40,556 nucleotides of DNA, taken from contig CAJQRN010000012.1 in assembly GCA_905612295.1 (NCBI GenBank), positions 1-40,556 on the forward strand, read 5' to 3'. Source of the stretch: an uncultured Candidatus Nitrosopumilus sp. Lineage in GTDB: Archaea > Thermoproteota > Nitrososphaeria > Nitrososphaerales > Nitrosopumilaceae. Under the pieces are notes generated by a model. The model made no database searches and was not told the origin of the DNA. It saw only the letters and a program-made list of their open reading frames with translations. Of the stretch, positions 23,072-30,989 are shown one piece after another. The position numbers and the translations under genes were made by a program. The stretch's first letter is position 1; each line of letters starts with the position of its first letter.

Positions 23072-23452
23072 ATGAAAGGTTTGGAATTTATTTTACTTGG
23101 CGTGGGTTCTGCACTTGGTGCATTTTTAAGATACAAACTTACTGAATCCCCATTACTTTTCAATACTTTACCTGTTAACGTTCTGATGGTTAATGTTGCT
23201 GGAGCATTTATTCTTGGAGTATTTGTTGTACTTTCACAACAATGGCATCTTGATAGTAAATATTCTCTTTTTGCTGCTGTAGGATTTTGTGGATCACTAA
23301 CTACAATGTCTGCATTTGCACTTGATTCTAGTAATTTACTTGAAAATAACCAATATGTTTCATTAATTGTAAATATTCTAGCAAATGTAGGACTATCTAT
23401 TGCCGCCCTAATTGGAGGCAAATCCTTAATGAGTGCAATTATTAATAATTAA
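23072..23452 (+). CDS. crcB: Fluoride ion channel
   Basis: A 126-residue CrcB/Fluc protein that exports fluoride. It has four hydrophobic segments, with GSALGAFLRYKL in the first helix, VNVAGAFILGVFVV with the conserved Asn in the second, and GFCGSLTTMSAFALD (the sodium/fluoride-binding TM3 break) in the third. It is the usual length of a single Fluc subunit, which acts as a dual-topology dimer. ATG at 23072. It is followed six bases later by a small hypothetical gene on the same strand. No fluoride riboswitch is visible upstream. Confidence 0.93.
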   Translation: MKGLEFILLGVGSALGAFLRYKLTESPLLFNTLPVNVLMVNVAGAFILGVFVVLSQQWHLDSKYSLFAAVGFCGSLTTMSAFALDSSNLLENNQYVSLIVNILANVGLSIAALIGGKSLMSAIINN

Positions 23453-23458
23453 TTGAAA

Positions 23459-23689
23459 ATGGTTTATTCATATCAAGTAGTTAAATTTCAAACAATTTCA
23501 TTTGTACAAGGAATTCATTGGTCTCAATCAGTTGGAGATAAAGGAATTCTCTACAAGTCTATCAAAGATCCATATTCAAAACTTATTGTTCAATCACCAA
23601 ATGGTTCAAAAAAATTATACCATGTTCCAAAAGATAGAACAGTTGTTGTAACTAGTGATATTGTACATTTTCTAGGCGAATCAGCCTAA
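23459..23689 (+). CDS. Small conserved hypothetical protein
   Basis: A 76-residue soluble protein, rich in beta-strand (SYQVVKFQTISFVQGIHWSQ, LIVQSPNGSKKLYHVPKDRT). ATG at 23459 is preferred; a TTG two codons upstream is possible. It follows crcB by six bases and is probably in its transcript. No family is recognised. Confidence 0.6.
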   Translation: MVYSYQVVKFQTISFVQGIHWSQSVGDKGILYKSIKDPYSKLIVQSPNGSKKLYHVPKDRTVVVTSDIVHFLGESA

Positions 23690-23758
23690 TCATTATTTTT
23701 ATTTTAAATAATGAGATACATCAAATTGAATTTATATCGCTAGTTTAATACTAAAATA

Positions 23759-24052
23759 TTGTTAGAATTAAACAAAAAAGTATTTGGTAATATTATGACT
23801 CAGGAAATTATTGGTTCAGAGCCATCTATTATTGAAATTAAAATTATTTTTGAAAAAGAACTCGTAACTTTACTTGATAAATTAAAATTAATTTCAAATG
23901 AGAGTATAGAACATATTTTAGAACAACAAAAAATTTGTGAAAAACATGTTAACACTAGACCTGGTGCAATGGCTTTGAACCAAAGTAAAATTGAGCTGTT
24001 TAATGAGTACAATAACAAATATCTCGAAAAAATTAAAGAAAGAATTGATTAA
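23759..24052 (+). CDS. Small hypothetical helical protein
   Basis: A 97-residue, mainly helical, charged protein. TTG at 23759 lies 25-26 bases after the centre of TTTATATC (23731-23738), which supports it as the leaderless start; ATG at 23795 would give an 85-residue product beginning MTQEIIGSE. Two helices with heptad-like spacing (EKELVTLLDKLKLISNESIE) suggest a coiled-coil hairpin. Its last four bases overlap the stop of the antiporter gene on the other strand. Confidence 0.5.
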   Translation: MLELNKKVFGNIMTQEIIGSEPSIIEIKIIFEKELVTLLDKLKLISNESIEHILEQQKICEKHVNTRPGAMALNQSKIELFNEYNNKYLEKIKERID

Positions 24053-25509
24053 TTTTTAGAATCATCTGCTGGTTTTACAAATCCACCATCTAGTTTTTTA
24101 TCAAGTAGATCAAATTCTTCATTAATTTCTTGATTACCTGTTAAATCATCTGCTGGTTTTACAAATCCACCTTGAACCGAATCTGGTGGAGGTATTTTCT
24201 TTGATTTACCTAATCCAATTGTTGTAATGATAACTGATGATAAAATTATGAAAAATATCATTTGTGGATATAATTCTGCATTTGGTAATCCCATAGTTAT
24301 TGGATACGTTGCAAGTACAGCAGCAGCTAAACCTCTTGGAATCATTGATTTTGTTACTGATTTATCTAATTTAGAAAATCCTTTTCTTAATACAGCTTTT
24401 ACAAGACTCATCCTTCCAACATAGACTGCAATTGTCACTACAACCCCAAATATCACATATTCAATTTGTCCAAATGTTGCCATTAACCCAACAAACACAA
24501 AGAAAAATGATCTTACCAAAAATGTTAATTGGTTATGTGTTGGATCATCCCTTTCAATTTTTGGAACTTTAAATCTAAGAATTTTAGAAAGATGTTTTTT
24601 ATTGCCAATCATTAAACCAAATACTAGTGCTGTTAATGCTCCTGATTCTCCAAATGAATTTGCTAAGAAAAATAAAACAAACAAAATTGCTAATGTAAGC
24701 ATGTAGGCATGTTGAGCATTTCCAAATTTTGTTGAAATATACATCCAAGGTATACCAACACCAAATCCTAAAACTAAACCCACTACTACTGCTCTACCAA
24801 TTGTTTCTTGTAATGTTTGTAAATCAAAATGACCTGCAAGAACTGCCTCAAACAAAATAAATGCAATAATGGTTGCAAGGATATCTGTTACCGCTGATTC
24901 AAAACTTAGTATTGATTTAGTTTCTTCTGAAATTCTAATATTTCTAACTAAACCAAAAACAATTGCAGAGCTACTTCCTCCTACAATAGACGCTAACAAA
25001 ATACTTTCTAACCATGTCCATTCTAAAACATAATGTGTAGCAAGTGAAATTATTATTACTGATAAAATAAATCCAATAATAGCTAGTGTAAATGAATAAT
25101 GTGCAGTTTTTACAATATGTTTGATATCTAAATTTAATCCTCCATCAAACATGATAATTATCAATGCAAGTGCAGCAAAATATGGAACAACTTGAATTAC
25201 AGCTTCAGCTTGAATTATGCCTAATACTGGTCCTATTATTACTCCAAGAATCATTAAAAATGCTACATCTGGAATACCTGTTTTTTTAAAAAATGCTTCA
25301 CCCGCAACTCCAAGAAATATTACAACACCTGCAGCAAGTAGTATTACATCTGCTGATGCAATTACTCCCTCTTGTGCCGTTAATCCAGTAATGAAATTTT
25401 GTAATTCTGTAAATTTATTTAAAATTAGTGTTAAATCAATTTCTGATAATGATGTATCTCCAATTTGACTTGTAATCAAATTTAAAATTGATAAAGTAAT
25501 TGAATTCAT
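24049..25509 (-). CDS. Cation:proton antiporter, CPA1 (NhaP/KefC-like) family
   Basis: A 486-residue membrane protein with about 12-13 helices, exchanging Na+ or K+ for H+. The first 50 residues form an extra segment before the transporter core at about 55-435. DGGLNLD lies in the early core. FESAVTDILATIIAFILF is at the ion-binding helix, where a single Asp is preceded by Thr instead of the Asn of electrogenic NhaA-type proteins. The cytoplasmic tail carries GGFVKPADD twice (about 447-455 and 475-483), a small internal duplication. The start is ATG at 25509. Whether it carries sodium or potassium cannot be read from sequence. Confidence 0.9.
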   Translation of the reverse strand: MNSITLSILNLITSQIGDTSLSEIDLTLILNKFTELQNFITGLTAQEGVIASADVILLAAGVVIFLGVAGEAFFKKTGIPDVAFLMILGVIIGPVLGIIQAEAVIQVVPYFAALALIIIMFDGGLNLDIKHIVKTAHYSFTLAIIGFILSVIIISLATHYVLEWTWLESILLASIVGGSSSAIVFGLVRNIRISEETKSILSFESAVTDILATIIAFILFEAVLAGHFDLQTLQETIGRAVVVGLVLGFGVGIPWMYISTKFGNAQHAYMLTLAILFVLFFLANSFGESGALTALVFGLMIGNKKHLSKILRFKVPKIERDDPTHNQLTFLVRSFFFVFVGLMATFGQIEYVIFGVVVTIAVYVGRMSLVKAVLRKGFSKLDKSVTKSMIPRGLAAAVLATYPITMGLPNAELYPQMIFFIILSSVIITTIGLGKSKKIPPPDSVQGGFVKPADDLTGNQEINEEFDLLDKKLDGGFVKPADDSKN

Positions 25510-25618
25510 TAATGACTAGATCCATATCCATATAGATAAAAATTAATCTAAATTTTCTTCATACATATAATCAATTTTTAGAAAAACATTAAATCTATAG
25601 TAACAATAATTTTTGTTA

Positions 25619-26161
25619 TTGAGTGCAACTGATTCATTACGTGAAGATCATAAACAGATTAGACGTTTAGATAAGGTAATAATAAAATGCTATACCAGTC
25701 TTTATGCAGGTAAAAATATTCCTATATCTGATTTAGAAAAAATTACAATAATTATTGAAGAATTTTTTGATTCCATTCATTATTCACGAGAGGAGGACTC
25801 GTATTTTCCTTGTGTTGCAAGTTATGATCATTTAAAACAAGAAATACGTTCATTACTAATTGAACATGAATTTTCAAGAAGAATTGCAATACAAATTAAA
25901 AAACATGTTAAACGATGGAAAAATGGGGAAGATGCACGAGAACCTGTTGCAAGATTTTTAAAAACATATTCAATATACCTCATGGATCATATGACTAAGG
26001 AAGAACATTTCTTTGATAAAGCTGAGGCAGAAATACTTTCAAAAGAAGAAGAATTTGAAATGTATGAGCAATTCAAATCTGTTATGACAATTTCAAAAAA
26101 AATGGAAGACATGATTAAAGAAATTGAATATTTGGAAAAACAAGATTGGGTTCAAAATTAA
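25619..26161 (+). CDS. Hemerythrin-domain protein
   Basis: A 180-residue four-helix bundle protein expected to hold a diiron centre. The ligand pattern is present: a His in LREDHKQI, HYSRE (H-x3-E), a His in LIEHEFSRR and HMTKEE (H-x4-E). Such proteins bind oxygen, nitric oxide or iron, or repair iron centres, which fits an aerobic, NO-producing ammonia oxidiser. TTG at 25619 fits the TATA element TTAAATCT (centre about 25593); a TTG at 25613 is an alternative. A charged C-terminal helix follows the bundle. Confidence 0.85.
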   Translation: MSATDSLREDHKQIRRLDKVIIKCYTSLYAGKNIPISDLEKITIIIEEFFDSIHYSREEDSYFPCVASYDHLKQEIRSLLIEHEFSRRIAIQIKKHVKRWKNGEDAREPVARFLKTYSIYLMDHMTKEEHFFDKAEAEILSKEEEFEMYEQFKSVMTISKKMEDMIKEIEYLEKQDWVQN

Positions 26162-26198
26162 CGTAAACTCTTTATTGGTTATTTCATTATTTTTGTTC

Positions 26199-26714
26199 AT
26201 GAAACCTTTCATTCTTTGGATGACTGGTCTTCCTTGTTCGGGTAAGACTACAATTGTAAAAGATTTGCAGAAGGATATTCCAAATTTGGCAATGCTTGAT
26301 GGTGATGAACTAAGAGAATGGTTTTCACCTAAAGATTTTTCAAAAGCAGGACGTGATGAGCATAACAAAAAAGTTGCTCATTTAGCTAAGCTTTTGTTAA
26401 ATCATGGTGTTCCAAGTATAGTATCTCTAGTATCACCATATGTTGAGAATAGAGAAAATGCTAGAGAAATTATTGCTGCAGGTGATCAGTTTGCAGAAGT
26501 GTATGTAAAGTGTTCATTAGCTAAATGTGAAGAAAGAGATGTCAAAGGCATGTATGCCAAGGCACGAAAAGGAGAGATTAAGGGATTTACAGGAATTGAT
26601 GATCCTTATGAAGCTCCAGAAAAAGCAGATTTAGTAATTGATACTGAACATGAACCACTTTCAGATAGTGCAAACAAAGTAAAGGACTTTCTTAGTGAAA
26701 GAAACCTACTCTAA
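26199..26714 (+). CDS. cysC: Adenylylsulfate (APS) kinase
   Basis: A 171-residue kinase converting adenylylsulfate to PAPS with ATP. P-loop GLPCSGKTT is at 10-18, LDGDELREWF at about 33-42 and GRDEHNKKVAHLAKLL at 51-66, then DDPYEAPEKADLVIDT near the end. All are APS-kinase signatures. I chose ATG at 26199 rather than upstream in-frame codons because the protein then begins at the usual distance from the P-loop and TTTATTGG at 26171-26178 provides a TATA box. It converges on a CysQ-like gene and overlaps it by nine bases. Confidence 0.92.
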   Translation: MKPFILWMTGLPCSGKTTIVKDLQKDIPNLAMLDGDELREWFSPKDFSKAGRDEHNKKVAHLAKLLLNHGVPSIVSLVSPYVENRENAREIIAAGDQFAEVYVKCSLAKCEERDVKGMYAKARKGEIKGFTGIDDPYEAPEKADLVIDTEHEPLSDSANKVKDFLSERNLL

Positions 26715-27521
26715 TTTTTTAAATTCTTCTACTATTTTATCATGAATTAATCCGTTAGTAACTAAAATTCCATTTTGATGATGCACATTTTTGTTATTAT
26801 ATGTTAAATCATTTCCTAGCATATCTGTCATTTTCCCACCAGCTTCTGAAACAATACAATAAGATGCTGCTGTATCCCATTCTTTCATTTTGTTTGTTGT
26901 AGTGATGTAAGCTTCAGCTTGACCTGAACTAATTTTTCCAACTTTCAATGAACTGCCTATGCTTGTAAAATCTTCAATTCCAATTTTTTTAATGAATTCC
27001 TTTTCCTTTTCTGATAAATGATGTCTAGATCCTACTGTTCTACATTTAGGTAGTTCATTTATTTTAGTGACTGAAATTTTATCCCATTTGTTATCTGAAT
27101 ATCTAAAAGCACCACAATTTTTTTGTGCAACAAATAATATTTTCTCTGTTGGCCATGCAATAACTCCAAGAATTGGTTTTTTATTTTGTATTAGTGCAAT
27201 CATTACAGTAAACTCTCCAGTTTTATCAATAAAATCAGAAGTTCCATCCAATGGATCCACAATCCAAATCATATCTTTTGATAATCTACTTTGATCATCA
27301 ATATCCTCTTCAGAAAGTATTGAATATTTTGTATTTGATAAAATTTCATTAATTATTTTATTACTTTCTAAGTCCGCATCTGTAACTGGTGAGTTATCAG
27401 TTTTTGTGAATGTATTGTAATCTTTTTGATAAATTTCTAAAATTACATTACTTGCTTCTTGTGCAGCCTTAATTGCAATATCTAATTCAGGAATTTTATC
27501 AGGAATTGGAATATTATTCAA
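26706..27521 (-). CDS. cysQ: 3'(2'),5'-bisphosphate nucleotidase, CysQ-like
   Basis: A 271-residue inositol-monophosphatase-superfamily enzyme. Metal-binding motifs are SEEDIDD (about 69-75), WIVDPLDGTSDFI (about 86-98) and KEWDTAA (about 213-219). Together with its placement opposite APS kinase, this points to removal of PAP, the by-product of PAPS use, rather than inositol phosphate hydrolysis. It is cytoplasmic. Start ATG at 27521. A small membrane protein lies 11 bases upstream on the same strand. Confidence 0.88.
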   Translation of the reverse strand: MNNIPIPDKIPELDIAIKAAQEASNVILEIYQKDYNTFTKTDNSPVTDADLESNKIINEILSNTKYSILSEEDIDDQSRLSKDMIWIVDPLDGTSDFIDKTGEFTVMIALIQNKKPILGVIAWPTEKILFVAQKNCGAFRYSDNKWDKISVTKINELPKCRTVGSRHHLSEKEKEFIKKIGIEDFTSIGSSLKVGKISSGQAEAYITTTNKMKEWDTAASYCIVSEAGGKMTDMLGNDLTYNNKNVHHQNGILVTNGLIHDKIVEEFKKLE

Positions 27522-27532
27522 TTATGATTTCC

Positions 27533-27739
27533 TTATGTTGTTAATTCTGGCTTTAATGACCAGGCAACTCCAAGCATAATAAATGGAATTGACATAACTC
27601 CTATTATTCCAAGTATGGTGTTAAATTGAGCCTCTGAAACTGCTGGATTATTTATGATCCATGGTAATGGTAATGTGATAACTATCCAAATTGAACCTAA
27701 GAGAATTATTAGTTTAGCTCTAAATTTTTTATCTTTCAT
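27533..27739 (-). CDS. Small membrane protein, two predicted helices
   Basis: A 68-residue protein with helices at about residues 8-29 and 41-60 and a basic N-terminus (MKDKKFRAK), so both ends are probably inside. No family is recognised. It probably shares a transcript with cysQ, 11 bases downstream, but a functional link is not implied. Confidence 0.6.
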   Translation of the reverse strand: MKDKKFRAKLIILLGSIWIVITLPLPWIINNPAVSEAQFNTILGIIGVMSIPFIMLGVAWSLKPELTT

Positions 27740-27791
27740 AATATTTTATAATTTTGGGTTGTATTAAATTCATGTGAATTTATTTTGTACA

Positions 27792-28232
27792 TTAATCACC
27801 TTTCTTCTTAATAATATCTACAGATACTGAACCCATTACATTACCATTTGAATTAATTACAATTGTAATTTCTTCCATTGAATCAATTGTGATGTTTTTT
27901 AGTCCTTCATATTCCCATGTAAAATATTTTGAAGTTTCTGATTCATGTGGTATACCTTTCAGATTATAATTCTCTATAAAACTATAATTTTGACCACTTA
28001 ATTTTATTGATAAGATTTCAGGACTACTTCCATTTGGGACAAATCTGAAAAAATATGTGCCAGATTCAATTGTAAAATTACTTGTGTAAATTCCATTAGT
28101 ATACAGTTCAGGATCTGCTAAAGTTATGTGAAATGCAACATCATTATTTTCCTCTTTAGAATCTATTGAAATAGATACGCCTAAAATTACTACGCCTAAA
28201 ATTACTAAAATTCCAATATTTTTTTTATTCAT
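27792..28232 (-). CDS. Membrane-anchored extracytoplasmic protein, hypothetical
   Basis: A 146-residue protein with an N-terminal hydrophobic helix (residues 6-22, IGILVILGVVILGVSIS) acting as signal or anchor, followed by about 120 residues rich in beta strands, Ser/Thr/Asn and aromatic residues (IYTSNFTIESGTYFFRFVPN). No catalytic motif is visible and no lipobox Cys. It is probably a small beta-sandwich facing outside. Several N-x-S/T sites could be glycosylated. Confidence 0.65.
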   Translation of the reverse strand: MNKKNIGILVILGVVILGVSISIDSKEENNDVAFHITLADPELYTNGIYTSNFTIESGTYFFRFVPNGSSPEILSIKLSGQNYSFIENYNLKGIPHESETSKYFTWEYEGLKNITIDSMEEITIVINSNGNVMGSVSVDIIKKKGD

Positions 28233-28348
28233 AGATTAAATTGCAAATTCCATTATAAAAAATATTTTCAATTTTAGCTAACTAAAGTTCACGCACTGTT
28301 AAGCAATTTTTACACTTGAAATTAAGTATTAATTTAAAAATCAAACAT

Positions 28349-28990
28349 ATGACTGGTCTTGAAACTAAATGGTCAAAACAACCGAAAGTAGGAATTACTG
28401 AAAAAATAAATGATACAATCAAGCCTAAAAGTGCATTAAAACCACGAGTTCAAGAAGGAATTAAAAAATTACAATTACAAATTAAAAAATTAGATTCAAT
28501 GTTAACGGGTTTACAAGAGCGTGATGCTAAATTATTTCAAAGAATTGTAACTGCAACACAAAATCATGATGTTCAAACTAGTAAGGTTTTAGGTAATGAA
28601 TTAGCTGAAATTCGTAAAGTTACAAAAATTTTGAGTAATGCACGAATTGCATTAGAGCAAATTGAATTACGATTATCTACTTGTAGTGATCTTGGAGACA
28701 CGGTTGTTGCAATGATTCCAACAATGGGTTTAATGAAGAATTTGAAAACATCTCTTGGCAAAGTAATGCCTGGTGCTGAACAAGAAATTGGTCAAATGGC
28801 AGAAATGCTTGGAGGCTTTATGACTGAAAGTTTCTCAGGTGATGCAGCATTTGGAATTGATGAAACAACTAATAGCGAATCTGAGAAAATTTTAAGAGAG
28901 GCATCTGCTGTTGCAGAAAGTTCAACTGGTGAGATGTTCCCATCAGTTCCATCAAGTAGTCAACAAGCAAGTAGTAGTAAATTTTTATAA
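28349..28990 (+). CDS. ESCRT-III/Snf7-family protein, CdvB paralogue
   Basis: A 213-residue, mostly helical protein from ATG 28349 (MTGLETKWSKQ). A basic first helix (RVQEGIKKLQLQIKKLDSML) is followed by long helices and by IPTMGLMKNLKTSLGKVMPG, then EQEIGQMAEMLGGFM and a Ser-rich tail, the usual layout of archaeal ESCRT-III (CdvB) proteins, which polymerise on membranes in cell division or vesicle formation. The tail has no winged helix, so it is one of the shorter paralogues rather than main CdvB. It converges on a coiled-coil protein with three bases between the stop codons. Confidence 0.82.
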   Translation: MTGLETKWSKQPKVGITEKINDTIKPKSALKPRVQEGIKKLQLQIKKLDSMLTGLQERDAKLFQRIVTATQNHDVQTSKVLGNELAEIRKVTKILSNARIALEQIELRLSTCSDLGDTVVAMIPTMGLMKNLKTSLGKVMPGAEQEIGQMAEMLGGFMTESFSGDAAFGIDETTNSESEKILREASAVAESSTGEMFPSVPSSSQQASSSKFL

Positions 28991-28993
28991 TTT

Positions 28994-29458
28994 TTAACTT
29001 TCTAGAGTATCTCTACTTTCTTTAATTTGTTTAACTCTGTTTCCTTCTTCACCAACAATCGTATCGATATTTGCCAGTTTATCTCTTAAATTATTAATTA
29101 TTACTCCAACTTCATCAGCTTCATTTTCTACTTTGATTCTTTTATCTGCAAGTTCTTGAATTCCTCTATTTTCTTCATCTATGTATTCACTAACTTTTTG
29201 TAATTTTTCTTTAAGATTTTTGATATCTACTGATTCTTCTTCTATGTCTTTTTCAAGCATAGTTCTTTTATCTTTAAGATTTTTTATCATTAAACCGACA
29301 TAGTCAATTGCTTCTTCTAATTTTGCACGTTTTCCCATTAATTCACCAATTCCAATAGTAGATTCAACATTTGGAGATGTTTCTACTGATTCAGATACAT
29401 TGGTATTTTCTTCTTCCATCATCTCTCCTCCCTTATCTTCTTTGAACTTATCAAACAT
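28994..29458 (-). CDS. Coiled-coil protein, hypothetical
   Basis: A 154-residue acidic protein from ATG 29458 (MFDKFKEDKGG). After a disordered, Glu/Ser-rich N-terminus it is almost entirely coiled coil (about 45-150) with an internal repeat: VGLMIKNLKDKRTMLEKDIE resembles VGVIINNLRDKLANIDTIVG. The upstream extension of the frame is rejected because CTTTTTATTC on the minus strand (29483-29492) makes a TATA box for this start. Its convergent neighbour is an ESCRT-III paralogue, so it may be a partner, as CdvA is for CdvB, but it lacks the beta-rich N-domain of CdvA. Function unknown. Confidence 0.65.
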   Translation of the reverse strand: MFDKFKEDKGGEMMEEENTNVSESVETSPNVESTIGIGELMGKRAKLEEAIDYVGLMIKNLKDKRTMLEKDIEEESVDIKNLKEKLQKVSEYIDEENRGIQELADKRIKVENEADEVGVIINNLRDKLANIDTIVGEEGNRVKQIKESRDTLES

Positions 29459-29564
29459 TTTATGATTTCCTATTGAAAATGGGAATAAAAAGTTATTATG
29501 AATATGAAAACTGACCTTGTGAATGAATTTTAATTGCATTTTTTAGGCTTGTTTTTCTAATTTC

Positions 29565-29640
29565 CCCGCTCCGAAAACTCATTTTTACCAAAATTATGGG
29601 ATTTTTTTGATGAAACGGGCGTTCCGCTTTGCGTTCCGCT
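29565..29640 (+). other. GC-rich patch with a tandem GCGTTCCGCT repeat
   Basis: In the 231-bp gap between genes at 29459-29689, a stretch is much richer in G/C than its surroundings. GCGTTCCGCT occurs at 29619-29628 and 29631-29640, 12 bp apart, and GAAAC (29612-29616) with GTTTC (29646-29650) could close a stem around both. No coding frame explains it. It could be a small RNA or a binding site for the downstream winged-helix gene. Confidence 0.35.
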
Positions 29641-29689
29641 ATGAAGTTTCAGAATGTTCCTCATAAAGTACTCAATTCTATACTATAGC

Positions 29690-29977
29690 ATGTCAAAACA
29701 ACAATACAGGTCCGAAATGGGCATAATGGGTGATATCTTAGACGTAACCGCTAACGGTGGTCGTGATGGAATCATTATATCTGCAATATCTCGAAAAGCC
29801 AACCTATCTCACTATGCAGTATTAGACAAATGTGAGAAATTGGTAGAAGCTGGCTTAGTAGAATCAATCAAAAATGATAGAAATAGAATCTTTCAAATTA
29901 CTGAAAAAGGTCTAGGTTTTTTCCAGGAATTCAAAAGATTCCAAGTATTAGTAGAAAGTATGAATCTAAGATATTGA
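29690..29977 (+). CDS. Winged-helix transcriptional regulator
   Basis: A 95-residue soluble protein, MSKQQYRSEMGIMGDILDVT onward. It is a single winged helix: GIIISAISRKANLSHYAVLD gives helices 2-3, KLVEAGLVESIKNDR the end of helix 3, and IFQITEKGLGFFQEF the wing and last helix. Proteins like this are abundant in these archaea as one-domain regulators. Start ATG at 29690 is about 26 bases after CATAAAGTA. It is followed after four bases by a membrane-spanning protein carrying its own winged helix. Confidence 0.82.
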   Translation: MSKQQYRSEMGIMGDILDVTANGGRDGIIISAISRKANLSHYAVLDKCEKLVEAGLVESIKNDRNRIFQITEKGLGFFQEFKRFQVLVESMNLRY

Positions 29978-29981
29978 TCTG

Positions 29982-30989
29982 ATGGCCTCATTTATCGAAC
30001 CAATTCAATTGAAACAATCTCTAGGAGATGATGGAATACTTTTTGTAAGGAATGAGAGTATTCTTGATACAATGGTCAAAACATCTCTTTTGGTAGCTAG
30101 TATGATTATTGTAGCAGCTTTACTTCCAATCCAATCTTCCTTTAGTTCTCCTAGAGATTTAGATCTAATAATTTACCCCGATGGTTCTACACATATTTCT
30201 ACAGAAATTGATATTGATCCCTTTCTGACTGATTATGAATTAAATCTATTTGGAAGTACTATTGATAATTTAGTTGTAGTAGGAGATAATGAATTTCTAT
30301 TAGATACTAGTATTATGGATGATTCTGTTTTAATTCAAACTTTTGGTTCATCATCTATTAGTATTGATTATGATATTCATGATTTAGTTTCTAAACAAGG
30401 TAGACTTTGGACTTTTTCTTTAGATTCCCCTTCTACTTTTACACTACTTTTACCAAAAAATTCTGCGATTGTTGGAATGATCAATCTTCCAATTAATATG
30501 GAAATAATTAATGATCAAAACCAATTAACTTTATCTCCAGGTAAAACTGAAATTGATTATTTGTTTAGTAATACTATTTCTAATTCATTATCTGATACAA
30601 AAATTGAAACAAATTATTTTCCATATGCAATAATTAGTGGAGTGTTACTAATCATCTTAATTGGATCTGTAATAATTATTCGTACTAAACAAAAAAATCA
30701 TAAATCAATAGAACATAATCAAATAACTAAAAAAAATACTACTTTAGATCTTGAAACAATTTTTAAATTAAAATCGGATCTGCGTGAGGATGATAAAGAA
30801 TTAGTGAAATTTATTTTTAATAATGGAGGAGAAGCATTAGAAAGTGAATTACGTAAAAAATTCTTACAACCAAGAACTACTATGTGGCGTGCAGTAAAAA
30901 GATTGGAACGTGAAGGAGTTATTGAAATTGAAAAGAAAGATTTACAAAATTTGGTAAAATTACGCAAGAGTATGGAGGGTGAAGAATGA
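29982..30989 (+). CDS. Membrane-spanning regulator: external domain, membrane helix, cytoplasmic winged helix
   Basis: A 335-residue protein. A hydrophobic segment (about 33-52, SLLVASMIIVAALLPIQSSF) precedes an external beta-rich domain (about 55-205). A clear membrane helix follows (about 213-234, YAIISGVLLIILIGSVIII), then a basic linker and a C-terminal winged helix (about 262-330: DKELVKFIFNNGGEALESEL, TTMWRAVKRLEREGVIEIEK). It should sense an outside signal and act on DNA inside. ATG at 29982 is used; ATG at 30075 would make the first hydrophobic segment a normal signal peptide. Its stop overlaps the next start (ATGA). Confidence 0.78.
   Translation: MASFIEPIQLKQSLGDDGILFVRNESILDTMVKTSLLVASMIIVAALLPIQSSFSSPRDLDLIIYPDGSTHISTEIDIDPFLTDYELNLFGSTIDNLVVVGDNEFLLDTSIMDDSVLIQTFGSSSISIDYDIHDLVSKQGRLWTFSLDSPSTFTLLLPKNSAIVGMINLPINMEIINDQNQLTLSPGKTEIDYLFSNTISNSLSDTKIETNYFPYAIISGVLLIILIGSVIIIRTKQKNHKSIEHNQITKKNTTLDLETIFKLKSDLREDDKELVKFIFNNGGEALESELRKKFLQPRTTMWRAVKRLEREGVIEIEKKDLQNLVKLRKSMEGEE

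Noticed and set aside
29600-29660. C/D-box small RNA in the GC-rich patch
   Set aside because: TGATGA is present at a C-box-like position, but a matching D box (CTGA) at a suitable distance on the same strand is missing.
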